Assembly (NCBI GenBank): GCA_004352715.1
Contig: SCFE01000036.1
Span: 316,032 to 380,031 of the forward strand
From: Hofstenia miamia
Lineage: Eukaryota > Xenacoelomorpha > Acoela
Length of the DNA stretch: 64,000 bases
Reading direction: 5' to 3'
Shown: positions 20,200 through 32,520 of the stretch, one piece after another
Numbering within the stretch: position 1 is the first letter of the stretch
Layout of the letters: every line of letters starts with the position of its first letter
Program-made: the position numbers and the translations under genes
Notes under the pieces: model-generated
Database searches by the model: none
The model's input: only the letters and a program-made list of their open reading frames with translations
Told to the model about the DNA's origin: nothing

Positions 20200-22060
20200 T
20201 ATTATTTCTTTAGTTTTCACAGGCCTTACACTGGTTGGATTCCCAGCTCATGAAGTTCACCAATTTGCAGGGAGTGTGATAGTTTTCTAAACTCCTACAT
20301 GAATCTCTTATTTTACTTGCTCACTGTTCTTGTTATTCCAATTACTCGTGGGACAACTTCATCTTCCACAACATGTAGTGGAAATTCCGATGGAACATTA
20401 ACTGTGGTGATTGATTTAAAGCTCTAATTGGCAAGATTGACTTCATGCCAAATGTCCCCAAAGAAGAACAGAAGAAATACTAAAATTTGGAGAGTATTAC
20501 TGTAAAAGTGGTAGGTTTGATCAAAGATTTGCAAAATTTGAGTATCTTTACAAGTGGGTTTGGGGAATTCATCTCAGTTAGTGTGTGAACAAAGGTTTCA
20601 AGAATTTTAGTTTTAGTCCTTTTTGCATTTGATTTATTTTAGAGAGTGGAGAAGTTGTATGATATATATATTATTTCACCAATCATGAAAAAAGATGTAA
20701 AATCATCCATAAAGCTTTTGGCCTTGAGGGCAATCATGAGAGTGTCATCTTCACATCAATGTAGGACAGGGTGTTAGAAACTTATCAAGTTTTGGATCTT
20801 TAAAAAAATCTAGAATGATGTTGCTACAGACTTATAGTATATGGTGTTTTCATATAGAAACTATGTTTTCTATTAAGTTCCTTAGTGATTTGATTGAGTT
20901 TTTTGATACCAATAAGTATACTGGTAATACTTTCATTACATTTTTTACTTTCTTGATAGTGTCCATGTAACATTGTGAAGGCTAGAAGGAGAAGATTTTA
21001 TCAGCATTTTTATATAGGTTGTGAGTGCTGATGCTATAAGCATGTTTCTCTGTATTCATAAATTGAGTTCATCAAGTTTTCTTAATAATTACATCAAAGT
21101 CAATAAAAGGAGAAATATTTTTAGTATCATTAATTTTCAAGTTGAATTTTCTTCAAATGTTAAATCTTATTCAATGAATTATGTATTGATATAAAATGTG
21201 TATGATTTTATATTAAGGACTTTGTCTGGTATTGTAAACAGTCCTTTTCAAATAACTTCTTGTTAGGTATTCCAGTTTCTTTTCTACATCATTAATTAAG
21301 GCTAAGGAATTGTATGATACTCTGTTCTCTCTGAAAATTATTATGCTAGAATTAATATTAGCAGACTTGGTTGATAGGTTGACAGTGATGAGGTATCTAG
21401 GTCTTTATGTAACAATTGAGTATTAATATAAATATTCTACAATAACTAGTGATAATGTTTGCTCCTTTCATGTGAGGTCATATCTGCTAGTTGAGACAAG
21501 TTGATGTGTAATAGATTGTTAATAATTAGAATACTGGTGGGGAGGCTTCCATGGCTGCTGAATTTGTTTTTGAAATGAACATCTTTGTGTTTTAGAAGGA
21601 GATTCAGTATCTTAATAAAAATATAGTGTGTTTAATTACTAATATAAGCTTGGATTAGGATTTCATGTAATCCATATAGATAAGCTACCAGCAGGCAATT
21701 AAGTTTTAATTTTGCATTTGAGATTCTTTATTGAAACTGTGTTCTTCAAAATAATCTAATTCACTAATGTTATTATTGTTGTTTAGAACCTCCTATCTAG
21801 GCAAAACAATGGATGACATCATCAGCAAATGCCAAATGTGCATTCTAAGCAACCCATACTGCTTTCCTAAACAGCAAGTAGAACAGAAAAATCATTGCAA
21901 AATGGCTCAGTGAAGTTGTCAATGTAGACATCAAACAGCTGCCCAGGGATAATACTTGTTGCAGTCACACCGTCATTATGGTTTATAATTTTACCAAATA
22001 ATCGAAGAAGATTCTGCTCCCCAACATCTGAGTACAAACAGTAGAATATGTGATTGTTAA
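20200..22060 (-). mobile_element. Heavily decayed LINE, minus strand
   Basis: At 21907-21985 the minus strand reads DGVTATSIIPGQLFDVYIDN, resembling the RT block G(V/I).QG..LSP.LFN.YIND. At 21812-21838 another frame reads AHLAFADDVI, the FADD catalytic box. Near 20330-20360 VVPRVIG recalls the VIPVVIGALGT segment near the C-terminus of some LINE proteins. The order on the minus strand is correct. Stops and shifts occur throughout. Clade is not determined. Confidence 0.5.
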
Positions 22061-24120
22061 CAACTAGGTGATCCAGCTAGTGCTCATGCGCAGTTCATCA
22101 CAAACTAAGGCGTCACATTCATGAGAAGGCTCTTAAAGGAGCCATACCCTAACCATAACCTCATAGAGCTGCTGAATGCCTTAACAAAACACTAATTAAA
22201 CAGATTCCAACAGCTATATCAAAGCTCATTTGAAATGCAGGTTAAAACTTCTTCCCATAATCAAATATGTTTGCAAAACCTCGGTGCATACTGTCACAAA
22301 ATTCTGGCTATATTAAGTACTTTTCAGACATGAAACACCAATGCTGACATCAATAATGTTTTCCAACTATATTCTACCAATCTATGAAGAGTACATGAAA
22401 GAAACAAAGAAAAAATACATGACATTCATACTGTTATATGTGCTAACTTGCAAGAAAGTCCATTCAATTATCATTAAATTGCATGCATGATGCAGTATAA
22501 TAGTTTCATACACACTGCAATACTACTTAAGTTTTAAATATTTCAGAAAAAACTGCTCCTGAATCAATGTTAACAAACACACCAAATTATAATATTAACT
22601 TGTATTGTTTCAATTTCATAGAAAATTTTCCTATTAGCAATAAAATTGGACTATTTGGCTAATTACTATAGAAATTGACATTATTTACTTTTAAGACTTT
22701 TTTGTGGAGAATCCGCACAGCCCTAAAAATCAATAATAAATATATTTCCAAAATTTCCTTACTGATTTATTACACAAATTAAGTGAAGAGTTGTAATTAC
22801 AACATCAAACTTTGAAGTCAAATCAGAGGCTTTTAAATCTAAGTTTCATATTTAAAATCAGCAATTTAACATTTTTTCTATAGAAAAGCAAAAGAAACCA
22901 ACTATCAAATTGAAATGGACAAAATGTAAATGTGCAATAGTTCAAGAATTATTTTGAAAATTAAGTACACTTTTTGCAATAACCTATTTTTTTGAAATTG
23001 TAAAGTACACTTATTTATTTTTAAATATTTAAAAAATAATCTTACACTTAATATCTTAGCACCCCTGGTTATTAGGGGAGGGGGTGGTATATCCTGGTAA
23101 TATTTCACGTCACAAAATGTCAATGAGGGTTGGTGGCAAAAATGGTCTTTGTGTGGTAGGAGTAATTTTGCAAAAACTGTACTGCATTTATGTCTAATTT
23201 AGGCACTATTTTAATTTCAAATTTTGATATAGAAATCATATAATTTAACATCGAAAATTAATGCTATACACATAAAAACAATAAATGGTGTGGTCTAAAA
23301 GCTACCACATCAGTTGTTTTACTATTACATGGATTAGTTGTGGGCTACCTCAATTGCACAAACGCTATATTGTCTGATTTAAATTATTTTAGTGCAGAAG
23401 TTTGGTGGGCTTTAACCTTTTTTGAAAAAAACTTCTAAAAAGATAATTTCGAAAATTCTATGCCTAAAAGAACTTATTTTTAATATTTTGATTAAGTTAT
23501 TTAAGATGACAAAGCAATTTTCACAGTATAACTATATCATTCTTGAAATAAGACTATGGCAAGGCATTAGAACGAAAAGTTATATTACATTAAGTTTTAA
23601 AAAAAATCACGCGGCATTCACTTATTAAAACTACGGCAACTGGAATTTAGTCTAGAGATAGTAAAATACTATTCACCTAGGATTGCTAAAAAATAATTTA
23701 CTATCATTTTGCTAGAACAGTCGTTTATACTAAGAAGAGCTTGGATCTTTATGATAAAGATTATACTGTGACCCCATTTAATACCCATAGCAGGACTAAC
23801 TGTAAGTGTATTTTTTATATTTGTAAATATTTAATAATTTTGTAATGTATTTGAGAGATTATTACAATAAAAACCACTTAATATAATTGCAAAACGTTAT
23901 CTAAAAATAGAATTATATCTTATCTTATCCTATCTTATCTAAAAATTTAAAATGATTTCTTAGATAATAATTTTGCATAAGGTCCTGTGCTCATCAAATT
24001 TTTGAAATATTTCTATCAAGAATGCTGAAGGTTCGCCAAATACGTGAATCTCTTAAAGTAGCATGGTAAAGAGTAATGTTTGGTAGAAGTTAAAAATAAG
24101 GTTGAATTAAGTTTGTTAAA
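22061..24120. other. Unassigned AT-rich DNA
   Basis: The first 200 bp may still belong to the decayed LINE. I see no TIR, array or supported exon in the rest. Confidence 0.3.
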
Positions 24121-24129
24121 AATATATAG

Positions 24130-24530
24130 TCTGCTGTTCCACAGGGTGACATTAACATGACGGGCTTCATCCAGCAGCTGTTTACACATTATTTAAACCT
24201 CAATTTGCTGTTCCACGTTGACGTTGTGTGTTACATAAATCATTTTGTCTTTTCCATGACGGCGCAATGCGGTATCTTATTTTGATGTGATGCAAATATC
24301 TCGGCAGCCATATCCTGCAAGCAATGCTACAAAAAGCCCCGTCACGCAATATGCATCTATCGGTTCCACCTATACACGAAGCAAAATTAGCGCTCCCGTC
24401 AGCAAAGCACGCATGAGTGGAACAGGCGCCTTGCTCTTAATGCTAACAAGCAACATTCCTATTATTGCAACGAACAAATATAGCAATAAGCAAAAGAATT
24501 TTTTGTCTGCTTAGATTGAATTAATTAATT
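24130..24530. other. GC-richer island with an open frame on each strand
   Basis: This stretch is clearly less AT-rich than its neighbours. The plus strand is open at 24287-24514. The minus strand has two hydrophobic frames (FFCLLLYLFVAIIGMLL and CVTGLFVALLAGYGC) separated by a stop. I recognise neither, and there are no convincing splice sites. It may be an unknown repeat or a transferred or contaminating fragment. Confidence 0.3.
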
Positions 24531-24857
24531 ACAATTAAAATTCATTCCCGAACATTTTTTTGCAGCATCAAACATTGAGGGAACCTTACTTTAAATTGTC
24601 TCTATCACAATATTAAAATGACAAATATGGAATCTCAATAATGTTAGGTAGAGTGTTGTCAATTGGCTGCGTCATTTATGGGCTACATAGGATATATTCT
24701 AGAAATCACCTATTGGGCCATTCCCAGCCGGACCTGATCTCTTAATATTGAAGTACTATACAATTGTTGAAATTAGCAAAGGTCATTAAAATATCCTGAA
24801 TCTTGCTTGGCAATTTATGGACCAGCNATATATATATATATATATATCTACACAAGA

Positions 24858-25003
24858 GTTGACTGGGGCAATGATGTTTTCAAAAGTGAAACCTCTGATG
24901 ATATCCCCGACAGTACTTCGAGGTCGCTCTACAAGTTGATCTATATTACGTTGACTCATCTCTTCCAAATGTTTGGGGAAAATCAACTCGCGGATGGCAA
25001 GAG
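24858..25003 (+). other. Exon-like open segment, strand uncertain
   Basis: On the plus strand a frame (VDWGNDVFKSETSDDIPDST and onward) lies between a CACAAG acceptor and a perfect GAG|GTAAGT donor at 25003. On the minus strand the same bases give an open, helix-like frame (LPLAIRELIFPKHLEEMSQ). A following plus segment after TTTTTTACAG (25104) is open to a stop near 25440, but its open frame does not match in phase. I recognise neither product. Confidence 0.22.
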
Positions 25004-25079
25004 GTAAGTATAATCAGGCATCATATATAGCGAAGAAAGACTGTTATTAGATATTTTCAAAATAAATAGACTGAAAAAA

Positions 25080-25397
25080 GCTCAACCAATGAAATTTTTT
25101 ACAGATTCTCTGATTTGGTCTAAAGTGGCCGAATACATTTTTCCAAGAAAANTCAATTTAATTGGTGATGCATATACCTGCTGTTGTTTTTAATTAATGC
25201 ATACACAAGTAAACAAAATTCTAATTTCGTCAATGTTGACCCACTTGGCCGTTCTAGTGTTAATATTATTTTGAAGCGTCCTTGATGCAGTAGTTGGACT
25301 TGAATCCCGTGAAATAAGACAAGTNGCTCAACCAATGAAATTTTTTACAGATTCTCTGATTTGGTCTAAAGTGGCCGAATACATTTTTCCAAGAAAA
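25080..25397. repeat. 72-bp direct duplication bounded by single Ns (probable assembly artefact)
   Basis: The segment at 25080-25151 recurs at 25326-25397. Single Ns at 25152 and 25325 delimit the 172 bp between. That insert contains GGTGATGCATATACCTGCTG, similar to 3209-3228, so it belongs to a dispersed repeat. The structure looks like a mis-joined repeat contig. Confidence 0.7.
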
Positions 25398-26990
25398 AAT
25401 AAGCTAACCACAATCATTGTTGGACTTCTCCTCGAGATTTAAAGTAAACAATGATAATTATTTCTCAACATTGATTAATTCCTCTTTCTGCAACAACAAA
25501 TCCAATTAAAAAATATCTATGACATTCTTGGTGTCAATTTTTTGGAAATATTTATGGCAAATCATGTGTGGCCGAATTCATTTTTCAAGTTCTGTACCTA
25601 TAAAGATTTTTAAATGATGTGTATATAAACTATCATCACTGAATTAATTAATATATAAAATGGAGATAAAATTTTGTCAAGGGAATATTTATTTATCGTA
25701 CATATTCGGTTAAATAAATATTATATTATGTTTCCTTCTTCAATTACTTGGAAATTCAATAAATTTCCCACTATTATTTATGATTGCATGTGCATACCAT
25801 TGCATTCCCGCAACAGAAAATAAGTCTGGGCAAGTAATCATTAGTGCAAGTAACACCATTACTAGCAAACGCGTTTGTTTGTTAGCTTCTCATGTTTATG
25901 GACTTTCTGTAGTTCGTGAATGCATCCGTGTATTTTGTTCATCTTTATTTGGTGTTTAAATTGAAAACGAATACATTACATAGCCTTGACCAATAATAGC
26001 TATTATATGTACACTGTACATATATCGCGGGTACGCGTACGGATAAGGTAAAATAAACTGCGGGCGAGTAGCGATAGTAAATTATGCTACCAGCACACCC
26101 CTAATATAATTTAAGCGACAAAATTTGGCTAATGTCAAGCTATATTGTTTTAATATTCTTTCCAAGATACTAGTACAAATAAAGTATTTTTACTGTCACA
26201 CATAAATACGGAAATTGTCGCCCATGATTTCAGATATTTTAAAGACTGGACCTGTTTGTGCAAGCAAACATTCTTTACTAATTCGGCTTCCAACACTGTA
26301 TATGCACATGGGAATTTAATAATAGATCTGTATTCAACACGACTCTACACACAATTTGAGTAACCAAGCCCCACACTATCCGACTATTGATTCATTTATA
26401 CAACTGGCATGCCCGTGAAAACAAAATACTTGATATAAAAATGTACATGAACATCAAACAAATAAATATGAACAGGATATCAGTAAAATTAAGACAATTC
26501 TTTAATTAGTGCAAAAAGTTTCCTCCATAAAAAAGCTGGTGGAATTATGTATCGGATACATTGTATCCCCTTATCCTTTGTGTAATGGGAATATCTGCGC
26601 GAACAAAGGACTGATAAAAATAATTTAAGTTCACCTCGCTAACTTAAAAATTGTAATGCATTTTATCTAGTTTATTATACTCGAAGTAGTTCGCACCCGT
26701 ATATCATACATAAATATTTTAATATTTAATAATACCTCAATTAATAAAATTATCAACAGAAAATTTTTAATACATACGTTTATTAAATGAAATTTTCTAT
26801 TAAGCCCATGTACGAATTTAAATTATTGAATTTGAATTAGAATTTGAACAGAACTGGAATTCAAATAACCTTGGTTGGAAATGGAAATGAAATTTCTATT
26901 AGCAACCTTAGTAGCTTCACACAATCCTTACAGGTGTCTGAACCGAATCGTAATCTCGATACACATTATAGCCTATTTTACAAACCAATA
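25398..26990. other. Unassigned AT-rich DNA
   Basis: No exon, TIR or repeat array is recognisable. Confidence 0.35.
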
Positions 26991-27500
26991 GTAGGGTTAT
27001 GCGGAATTTACAGGCCCTATTCCTATGGAACTGGGACTAGAGGTGTGCGGGACCAGTTATATTTAGTCTCAGTCCCGTTTGGTTCCTGTTCCCAAAGTTT
27101 TTTGTTCCCGATCCATGTTTGGCTTCCGTATTCAGTAGCGTCTTTAATTTGGCTATCACATATACAACTAGAAATTATTCAATTAAGAACTAAAAAACTA
27201 AACGTAGCAAATTTAATATAAATTGCAGTATTTTTAGGCCACGAAATGCTTAATGTTTAAAATATCAGGGTGTTAATTCTTCATAGTATGCACATATAGG
27301 TATCTAGACTCAGTCCCGGATCTTCCCTTATCTTGTACCGAAACATTATTTCTGCTCCCGGTATTTGGTTCCAGTTCCTGTGGGATATGCCGGTTCCGCA
27401 CACCTCAAACTGGTACTAAATATTTCAGTGGACTCAGTCGAAGTTCAATAAAATTAAATGGGACTATAACCATTAAAATTATGGTCCTGCAGAACCCTAC
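26991..27500. mobile_element. Outer TIR element hosting a nested hAT MITE
   Basis: The ends GTAGGGTTATGCGG and inverse GTAGGGTTCTGCAG form a 14-bp TIR with two mismatches. Flanks are only partly alike. Its interior (about 140 bp in all) is split by the hAT MITE at 27037-27407. It resembles a short non-autonomous hAT. Confidence 0.5.
27037..27407. mobile_element. hAT MITE nested in another element
   Basis: AGAGGTGTGCGGGACC at the left and the inverse of GAGGTGTGCGGAACC at the right form the TIR. The 8-bp flanks AACTGGGA (27029-27036) and AACTGGTA (27408-27415) differ at one base. Subterminal GTCCCG/GGTTCC motifs recur. An open frame of 125 codons crosses its left boundary and is not a gene. 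Confidence 0.75.
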
Positions 27501-27600
27501 CTACTAGCTCTAAGAGTGGTAGAAAGAAATACGGACATTTTTCAAGTAATTGTGGAAATGGAAAGTAAATGGAAAACAAACAATTTCATATGCAAGTAAG

Positions 27601-27602
<2 letters not shown>

Positions 27603-27634
<32 letters not shown>
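27603..27634. repeat. (TA)n microsatellite
   Basis: Uninterrupted TA run. Confidence 0.95.
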
Positions 27635-27637
<3 letters not shown>

Positions 27638-27865
27638 CAATGCCACAGGTGCGCTAAGACACATCATTAAGTACCGGTACTGGTATGGAGGTAGATAGTA
27701 CGTTTCATTGAATATGACCAACATGACAACCCATGCTATACAAAGTAGCCATGGGCAGCCCTCCATTTACATAATTTTTAGGGATGAAGCAATCGTCCTT
27801 GTTAGCTCACTCAAATTATTGTCAAACATTCAAATGCACCGTGAAGTACACCGGGGTGTTGTATN

Positions 27866-27898
<33 letters not shown>
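27866..27898. repeat. (TA)n microsatellite next to an unresolved base
   Basis: TA run following an N at 27865, a likely collapsed or trimmed array. Confidence 0.9.
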
Positions 27899-27900
<2 letters not shown>

Positions 27901-28570
27901 TTCCATTGTAGTTTTGTCCTTCTTGCGCATAAGCTTTTGAAATTGGATGTCTCAAATGCTTGCAAAAAATTTCATAGGCCTCATCAATAAGGTTATGCCC
28001 CCAACCCGACTATACCACTTATGCGACCGATCCTAAAAATCTGTGCATGCCCAACTGTTTCTGTTTTCAGTTATAAAAATTTAAGTAGATAATCGCGATT
28101 TTCTGTAACCGAAATCTAGTGAAGTACAACATAAATCATTTCAGTTTGAGGAAGAAGTTTGTGCATTTTCTGAATTTGCACATACTAAGGTCTTTCTAGG
28201 TTAAGTGATTTGACATCGATTACTGTGGAATATATTGCATTAGCTATTTGAAGAGCGTGGGCTCAAATTTCTCAATTAATATTGAATAGCAAATATTTTC
28301 TATTTCACAATTTCAAATTTTTTATGCATTGACAACAATACATATGTTACTTACCTGGAGAAAGCCAATTGAACAAATAGTATTTGAGATGAGCGCGTTA
28401 GGAATATTCTGTAAATTTTCAACTCTTCATTTGAAAATCACTCCAATTAATGGCACTTCCCATGGTACTCTGACTTTTTGCATCGATTACTTCTGAATAG
28501 TCACTTTTTCCGAATATTATTGGCTTATTCCAGTTTGCGATATAAATGCATTGTTTTGTCCATTTAGATT

Positions 28571-29041
28571 TTGGAGGATAGTATTGTATATACTAGTGTA
28601 GTAGAGTATATTTTCTATAGATTAATCCTCATTAGTACTGATATTCAAGCAGTTGGACGTACTGCAAAGTGCTGTGGACAAACTCATGGAATGAAAATCG
28701 TTAGCTTTTTGTACAATTGTATTTATACTGCAGTATGTTGTAAGTCTTATACCTATGGTTTAACATTCTTTCAAATTTTACTATCAAATGACGTAGAACA
28801 ACATCCAGGGCCAATTTTACCATTTAAGAATATTTCGGTATTACTTCAGAGTTATAGAAGTAACCTAAAAATTATCTCACTTAATGTTTTTGTTTTGAGA
28901 AACTCTCTTGCTAATCTTCAGTTATTCTATACTGCTTTTGATGACAATACTATCTACTGTTTCTGTGAAACATGGTTTAATCAAAATACAAACACTAGCA
29001 TATTTAATCCAAATCCAAGGAAGTTTGATTTATTTATTTAG
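28571..29041 (+). pseudogene. LINE ORF2 N-terminus: 2A-like motif and endonuclease start
   Basis: The frame contains LTFFQILLSNDVEQHPGP, with the motif DVEQHPGP at 28790-28813. Some CR1-type LINEs carry a ribosome-skipping 2A peptide (D-V/I-E-x-N-P-G-P) at this place, after a hydrophobic stretch, as here. The copy has His where Asn is expected. LKIISLNVFVLRNS and CFCETWFNQ follow: the first two motifs of an APE-like endonuclease (K.(I/L)S.N.RSLRN and ETWL). A stop at 29039-29041 ends this frame. Confidence 0.75.
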
Positions 29042-29310
29042 AACAGAACAAATAAGAAAGGAGGTGGCTTAATGGTAGCTTGCCCAAAATTTCTTGTATT
29101 AGATAATCATGCACCTATGGAGAAAATGTATGTTTACTCAAAAAGTAACAGCATACCTTTGGATAACAAATTAGCACAAACACAAATCTTGCTAGTCAGC
29201 TGTTTAATCAATGGCAGGTTAGTAACAGTTCTAATGATTATGCTATTTACAAAACAACGCTTAAACAAGTTTATTCACTCCAAAAAGGTTGCCGTGCGCA
29301 TCATAACAAG

Positions 29311-30640
29311 TTGATTTTTAATCAACTGGAAACAGATAAACAACGATGGGATTTCATAAACTCAATTGACTGTAATCGCCTTAAAAAACAAACGCCTGTT
29401 AAGTATCTTAATAAGAATGGAAAATTGTTGAATAACTGTAAAGACATAGCTAACTGTTTTAATGAATCATTTTTTAGTTTTGGTAATTTTCTCGGCCAAT
29501 ACGAACAGTACCATGATAATATTTGTTCTTCTGAAGCAACTTTTTACTTTAATTTGGTAACAGTTTACACTGGACCAAGTAATGTTCCTCATTTTATCTT
29601 CAAGATAGTATTCCTTGAAATTTCCGAAATTCTTACTTTTCTTATCAATATTTGTCTACGATATTCATATATTCCTATCCGTCTTAAGCACGCAACTAAC
29701 TCCAATTTTCAAATCTGGTGAAGTGACTTTATGAAAAAACTATTGGGCAATTTCGGTTACACATATTCTATCAAAGCTTTTGGAGCACTGTCTATTCACT
29801 CAATTATATGCATACTGTATTGAGAATAAGTTTATAGTGTCCTGTCAATTTGGTTTCCAAAAACAAAGATCATCCACCGACGCAATTATTACAGCAGTGG
29901 AAGATTGGAGAATGCAGCTAAATGACAACAAGTTTTGTGCTGTAGTATTTTTAGACCTTGCAAAAGCATTTGATAGCATAAGCCACGAATTATTAATAAA
30001 AAAGTTACATAAATATCAACCAAGCAGTGAATCCATTCTCTTGATAAAAAGCTACTTGACTGATCGTACACAAAAGGTGAAAATCAACAACACATACTCA
30101 GATAGTTTGGGAATAAAGCAAGGGATCCCACAAAGGTCGAAGTTGGGGCCTTTAATATTTAATATATATGAATGATATGAGTGAAGGCCTTAGGCATAGT
30201 AGGATAATCCAGTTCGCTGATGATACCTGCCTTTATGTTGCGCATTCCAATGCCATTCAAGCAACAAAAATTCTAAGTTCTGAAATAAAAAAACATACAA
30301 AATTGGATGAATAGGAATCAACTTAACCTAAATATTAGTAAAACAAAGTTCTTAGTCCTACATTCATCAGGAAAAAACATACCCACCGAAATATCTATAA
30401 AATTTGATGGCTTTTGCAAACCTCTTGCAGACAATGCTACATATTTAGGAATCTTGATAAATCCCACGCTAGATTTTACTAGTTTAGTGAATTCAATGAT
30501 AAGAAGAATCGCAATATTAAAAAATAACGTCAGCATATGGAAGGAGTTTATACCTAAGCAATTTTTAATAAAATACATCAGAGCTAAAATTTATGGTATA
30601 ATAAGCTATGGCTCTCAATTACGGCATTGGAAATTATAAA
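29311..30640 (+). pseudogene. LINE reverse transcriptase, broken
   Basis: The linker 29311-29721 has DKQRWDFINSI and NKNGKLLNNCKDIANCFNES, usual between endonuclease and RT. The RT proper (29780-30175) has CQFGFQKQRSSTDAIITAV, VFLDLAKAFDSISHELL and GIKQGIPQRSKLGPLIFNIY. After a frameshift, IQFADDTCLYVAHS near 30210-30250 keeps the catalytic FADD box. The next frame has LNLNISKTKFLVLHSSG and YLGILINPTLDF, the thumb region. It would copy LINE RNA at the target site; the shifts make it inactive. Confidence 0.88.
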
Positions 30641-31304
30641 AAAAAGTGGCACTATCTAAATAAAATGACAAACTGTTCTTTACAGTTAATAAGTAATCTT
30701 CCTCGTTTTTCACATGTCACTCACTTATATAAAGAATACAATATAATGCATCCTGAACAATATGCGCAGTTTATCTCAGTTACAAAATTCATGCAAATAA
30801 TAAGTCAAAAAGCTTTATTAAACAAAATGTTAGCAAATATTTAAGTTTCAATAAGAGGAGAAACATATTTACTAAACATATTCGAATAAATAATAATTTT
30901 ATGACATTTTCTTAGTTCTTAATAGCGGCTTCAATATATAACAATTTACCTAGTGTGATTAAAGATGCAAAAATTTTATCAAAAAATCTTAAACTGCAAA
31001 TCTGTAATAACTTAAGAACTGAATATCCTCGGAAAAGTTATTTCTGTAATTTTAAAGTTCCATATGTATAAAGGCATGCTTAGTTTTGTATGAAATTTAT
31101 GTTACTGCTTTGTGTAGTTTATAAATGCTAATAAATGAATTTAAATAGTAGAGGAATATTACTCCTTAGTGGTTCCTTTATAGTTAAGGGTTTCATAAAT
31201 ATAGTGAAAGTTGATATTTGTCATAAGTGTTCCTCATTCTGTGCATACCGATGTATTTGCCTAAAATTCTCACTATTATGGGCATCACCGTGATTAGCCT
31301 ACCC

Positions 31305-32520
31305 TAGTAAATACGTTTGGAAAATTTGGCAAATATTTGCCAAATATTTGGATAAAAATGCATAATTTTTGTAAATGGAAATATTCCAAATATTTGGCAA
31401 TATTTACGAAATTTTCCAAATTTGTACAATTTGTACGTTCATTAATTCACAGCTTATTTGAATAAATAAAAGTGTGCGTAATATATAATAAACAATTTCA
31501 AACATTTTTGAAACCAATATAACGAAAATTTCAACTATTTATTGACTACTATTATAAACAATTAAAATATTTATATATATAAGAATAATTTATGCAACAT
31601 TTAAGTACGCAATTAGTACTAGTTATGGCCTAGCGTTATAACCAGTGTTCATTTACTTTTTTATGTTAATACCAGAAATAATTTTTAAATCTACCATAGA
31701 TATAGATGTTTAAATTATAATTCATAATTGCCATAATTTTGAGCGAATTGCTATGAAATATAAACAAGCTTATTTGGAATATAATCAATGTTGCCTTAGT
31801 TTGAAATTATGATGTTGATTGATTTTCCAATACATAACTGCAATTGGTTGGCAGTTGTTGTTTAGACCATGACTTGTTGGTCTTGGGCTTCTACATATCG
31901 GTATATACTCAAGTGTATACTTTGTAGGCAGTTTAATCAACTGCTGTTATAAATAACTGACGAAATTTTAATGCGTTGACTAAATTTATGAGTGTAATTG
32001 TTTATTATATTTAATGTACTCTAAAAAATTCACTTAGCCCAAAATTTGGAAAGTTTGCCAAATATTTCGCAAATTCTTGGAAAGTTTGCAAATTATTTGG
32101 AAAATTTGCCAAATATTTGGAAAGTTTGCATAAAATTGAGAAAATTTGCATAAATGCAATTGGTTGGCAGTTTATTGTTGTAGTTTAGACCATGACTTGT
32201 TGGTCTTGGGTCTCTACATCTTTGTATACAATTAAATGTATACTGTGTAGGCAGTTTAATCAACTGCTGTTATAAATAAATAACTGATGAAATTGTAATG
32301 CTTTGAATAAATGTATGAGTGTAATTGTTTAATATATTTAATGTACTCTAAAAAATTCACTTAGCCCAAATTTGGAAAGTTTGCCAAACATTTGGCAAAT
32401 TCTTGGAAAGTTTGCAAATTATTTGGAAAATTTGCCAAATATTTGGCAAAAGTTTGCATAAAATTGAGAAAATTTGCAAATCCTTTCCAAATATTTGGCA
32501 ATTTTTTGCCAAATTTATTT
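31305..32520. mobile_element. Non-coding repeat element built on TTTGCCAAATATTTGG
   Basis: The left end (AAATTTGGCAAATATTTGCCA) and right end (TTGCCAAATATTTGGC inverted) match in opposite orientation. GGAAAATTTGCCAAATATTTGG-type motifs recur at 31318-31420, 32038-32120 and 32360-32520. The motif is itself near-palindromic. Between lies a 318-bp tandem duplication. No ORF is supported. Class is uncertain; hAT-like or foldback are options. Confidence 0.5.
31838..32470. repeat. Tandem duplication, unit about 318 bp
   Basis: 31838-32155 and 32156-32470 share the order GCAATTGGTTGGCAGTT, GACCATGACTTGTTGGTCTT, GGCAGTTTAATCAACTGCTG, AATGTACTCTAAAAAATTCA, with small indels. The divergence shows a real, aged duplication. 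Confidence 0.85.

Larger units (their letters stand above)
28560..31145 (+). mobile_element. CR1-like LINE, near full-length ORF2 but decayed
   Basis: Plus-strand fragments in order: an N-terminal hydrophobic segment with a 2A-like motif, an APE-type endonuclease start, an inter-domain linker, reverse transcriptase with QFGFQ, VFLDLAKAFDS, GIKQGIPQ and FADDT, and a C-terminal region. Frames shift or stop at about 29041, 29314, 29721, 30175 and 30640. The 3' end is near 31145 with short AATAAATG/AATTT repeats rather than a long poly(A), as in CR1 elements. No ORF1 was found upstream. Confidence 0.85.

Noticed and set aside
26844-27221. A 125-codon plus-strand ORF as a gene
   Set aside because: It runs across the left ends of two nested TIR elements, so it cannot be a conserved coding unit.
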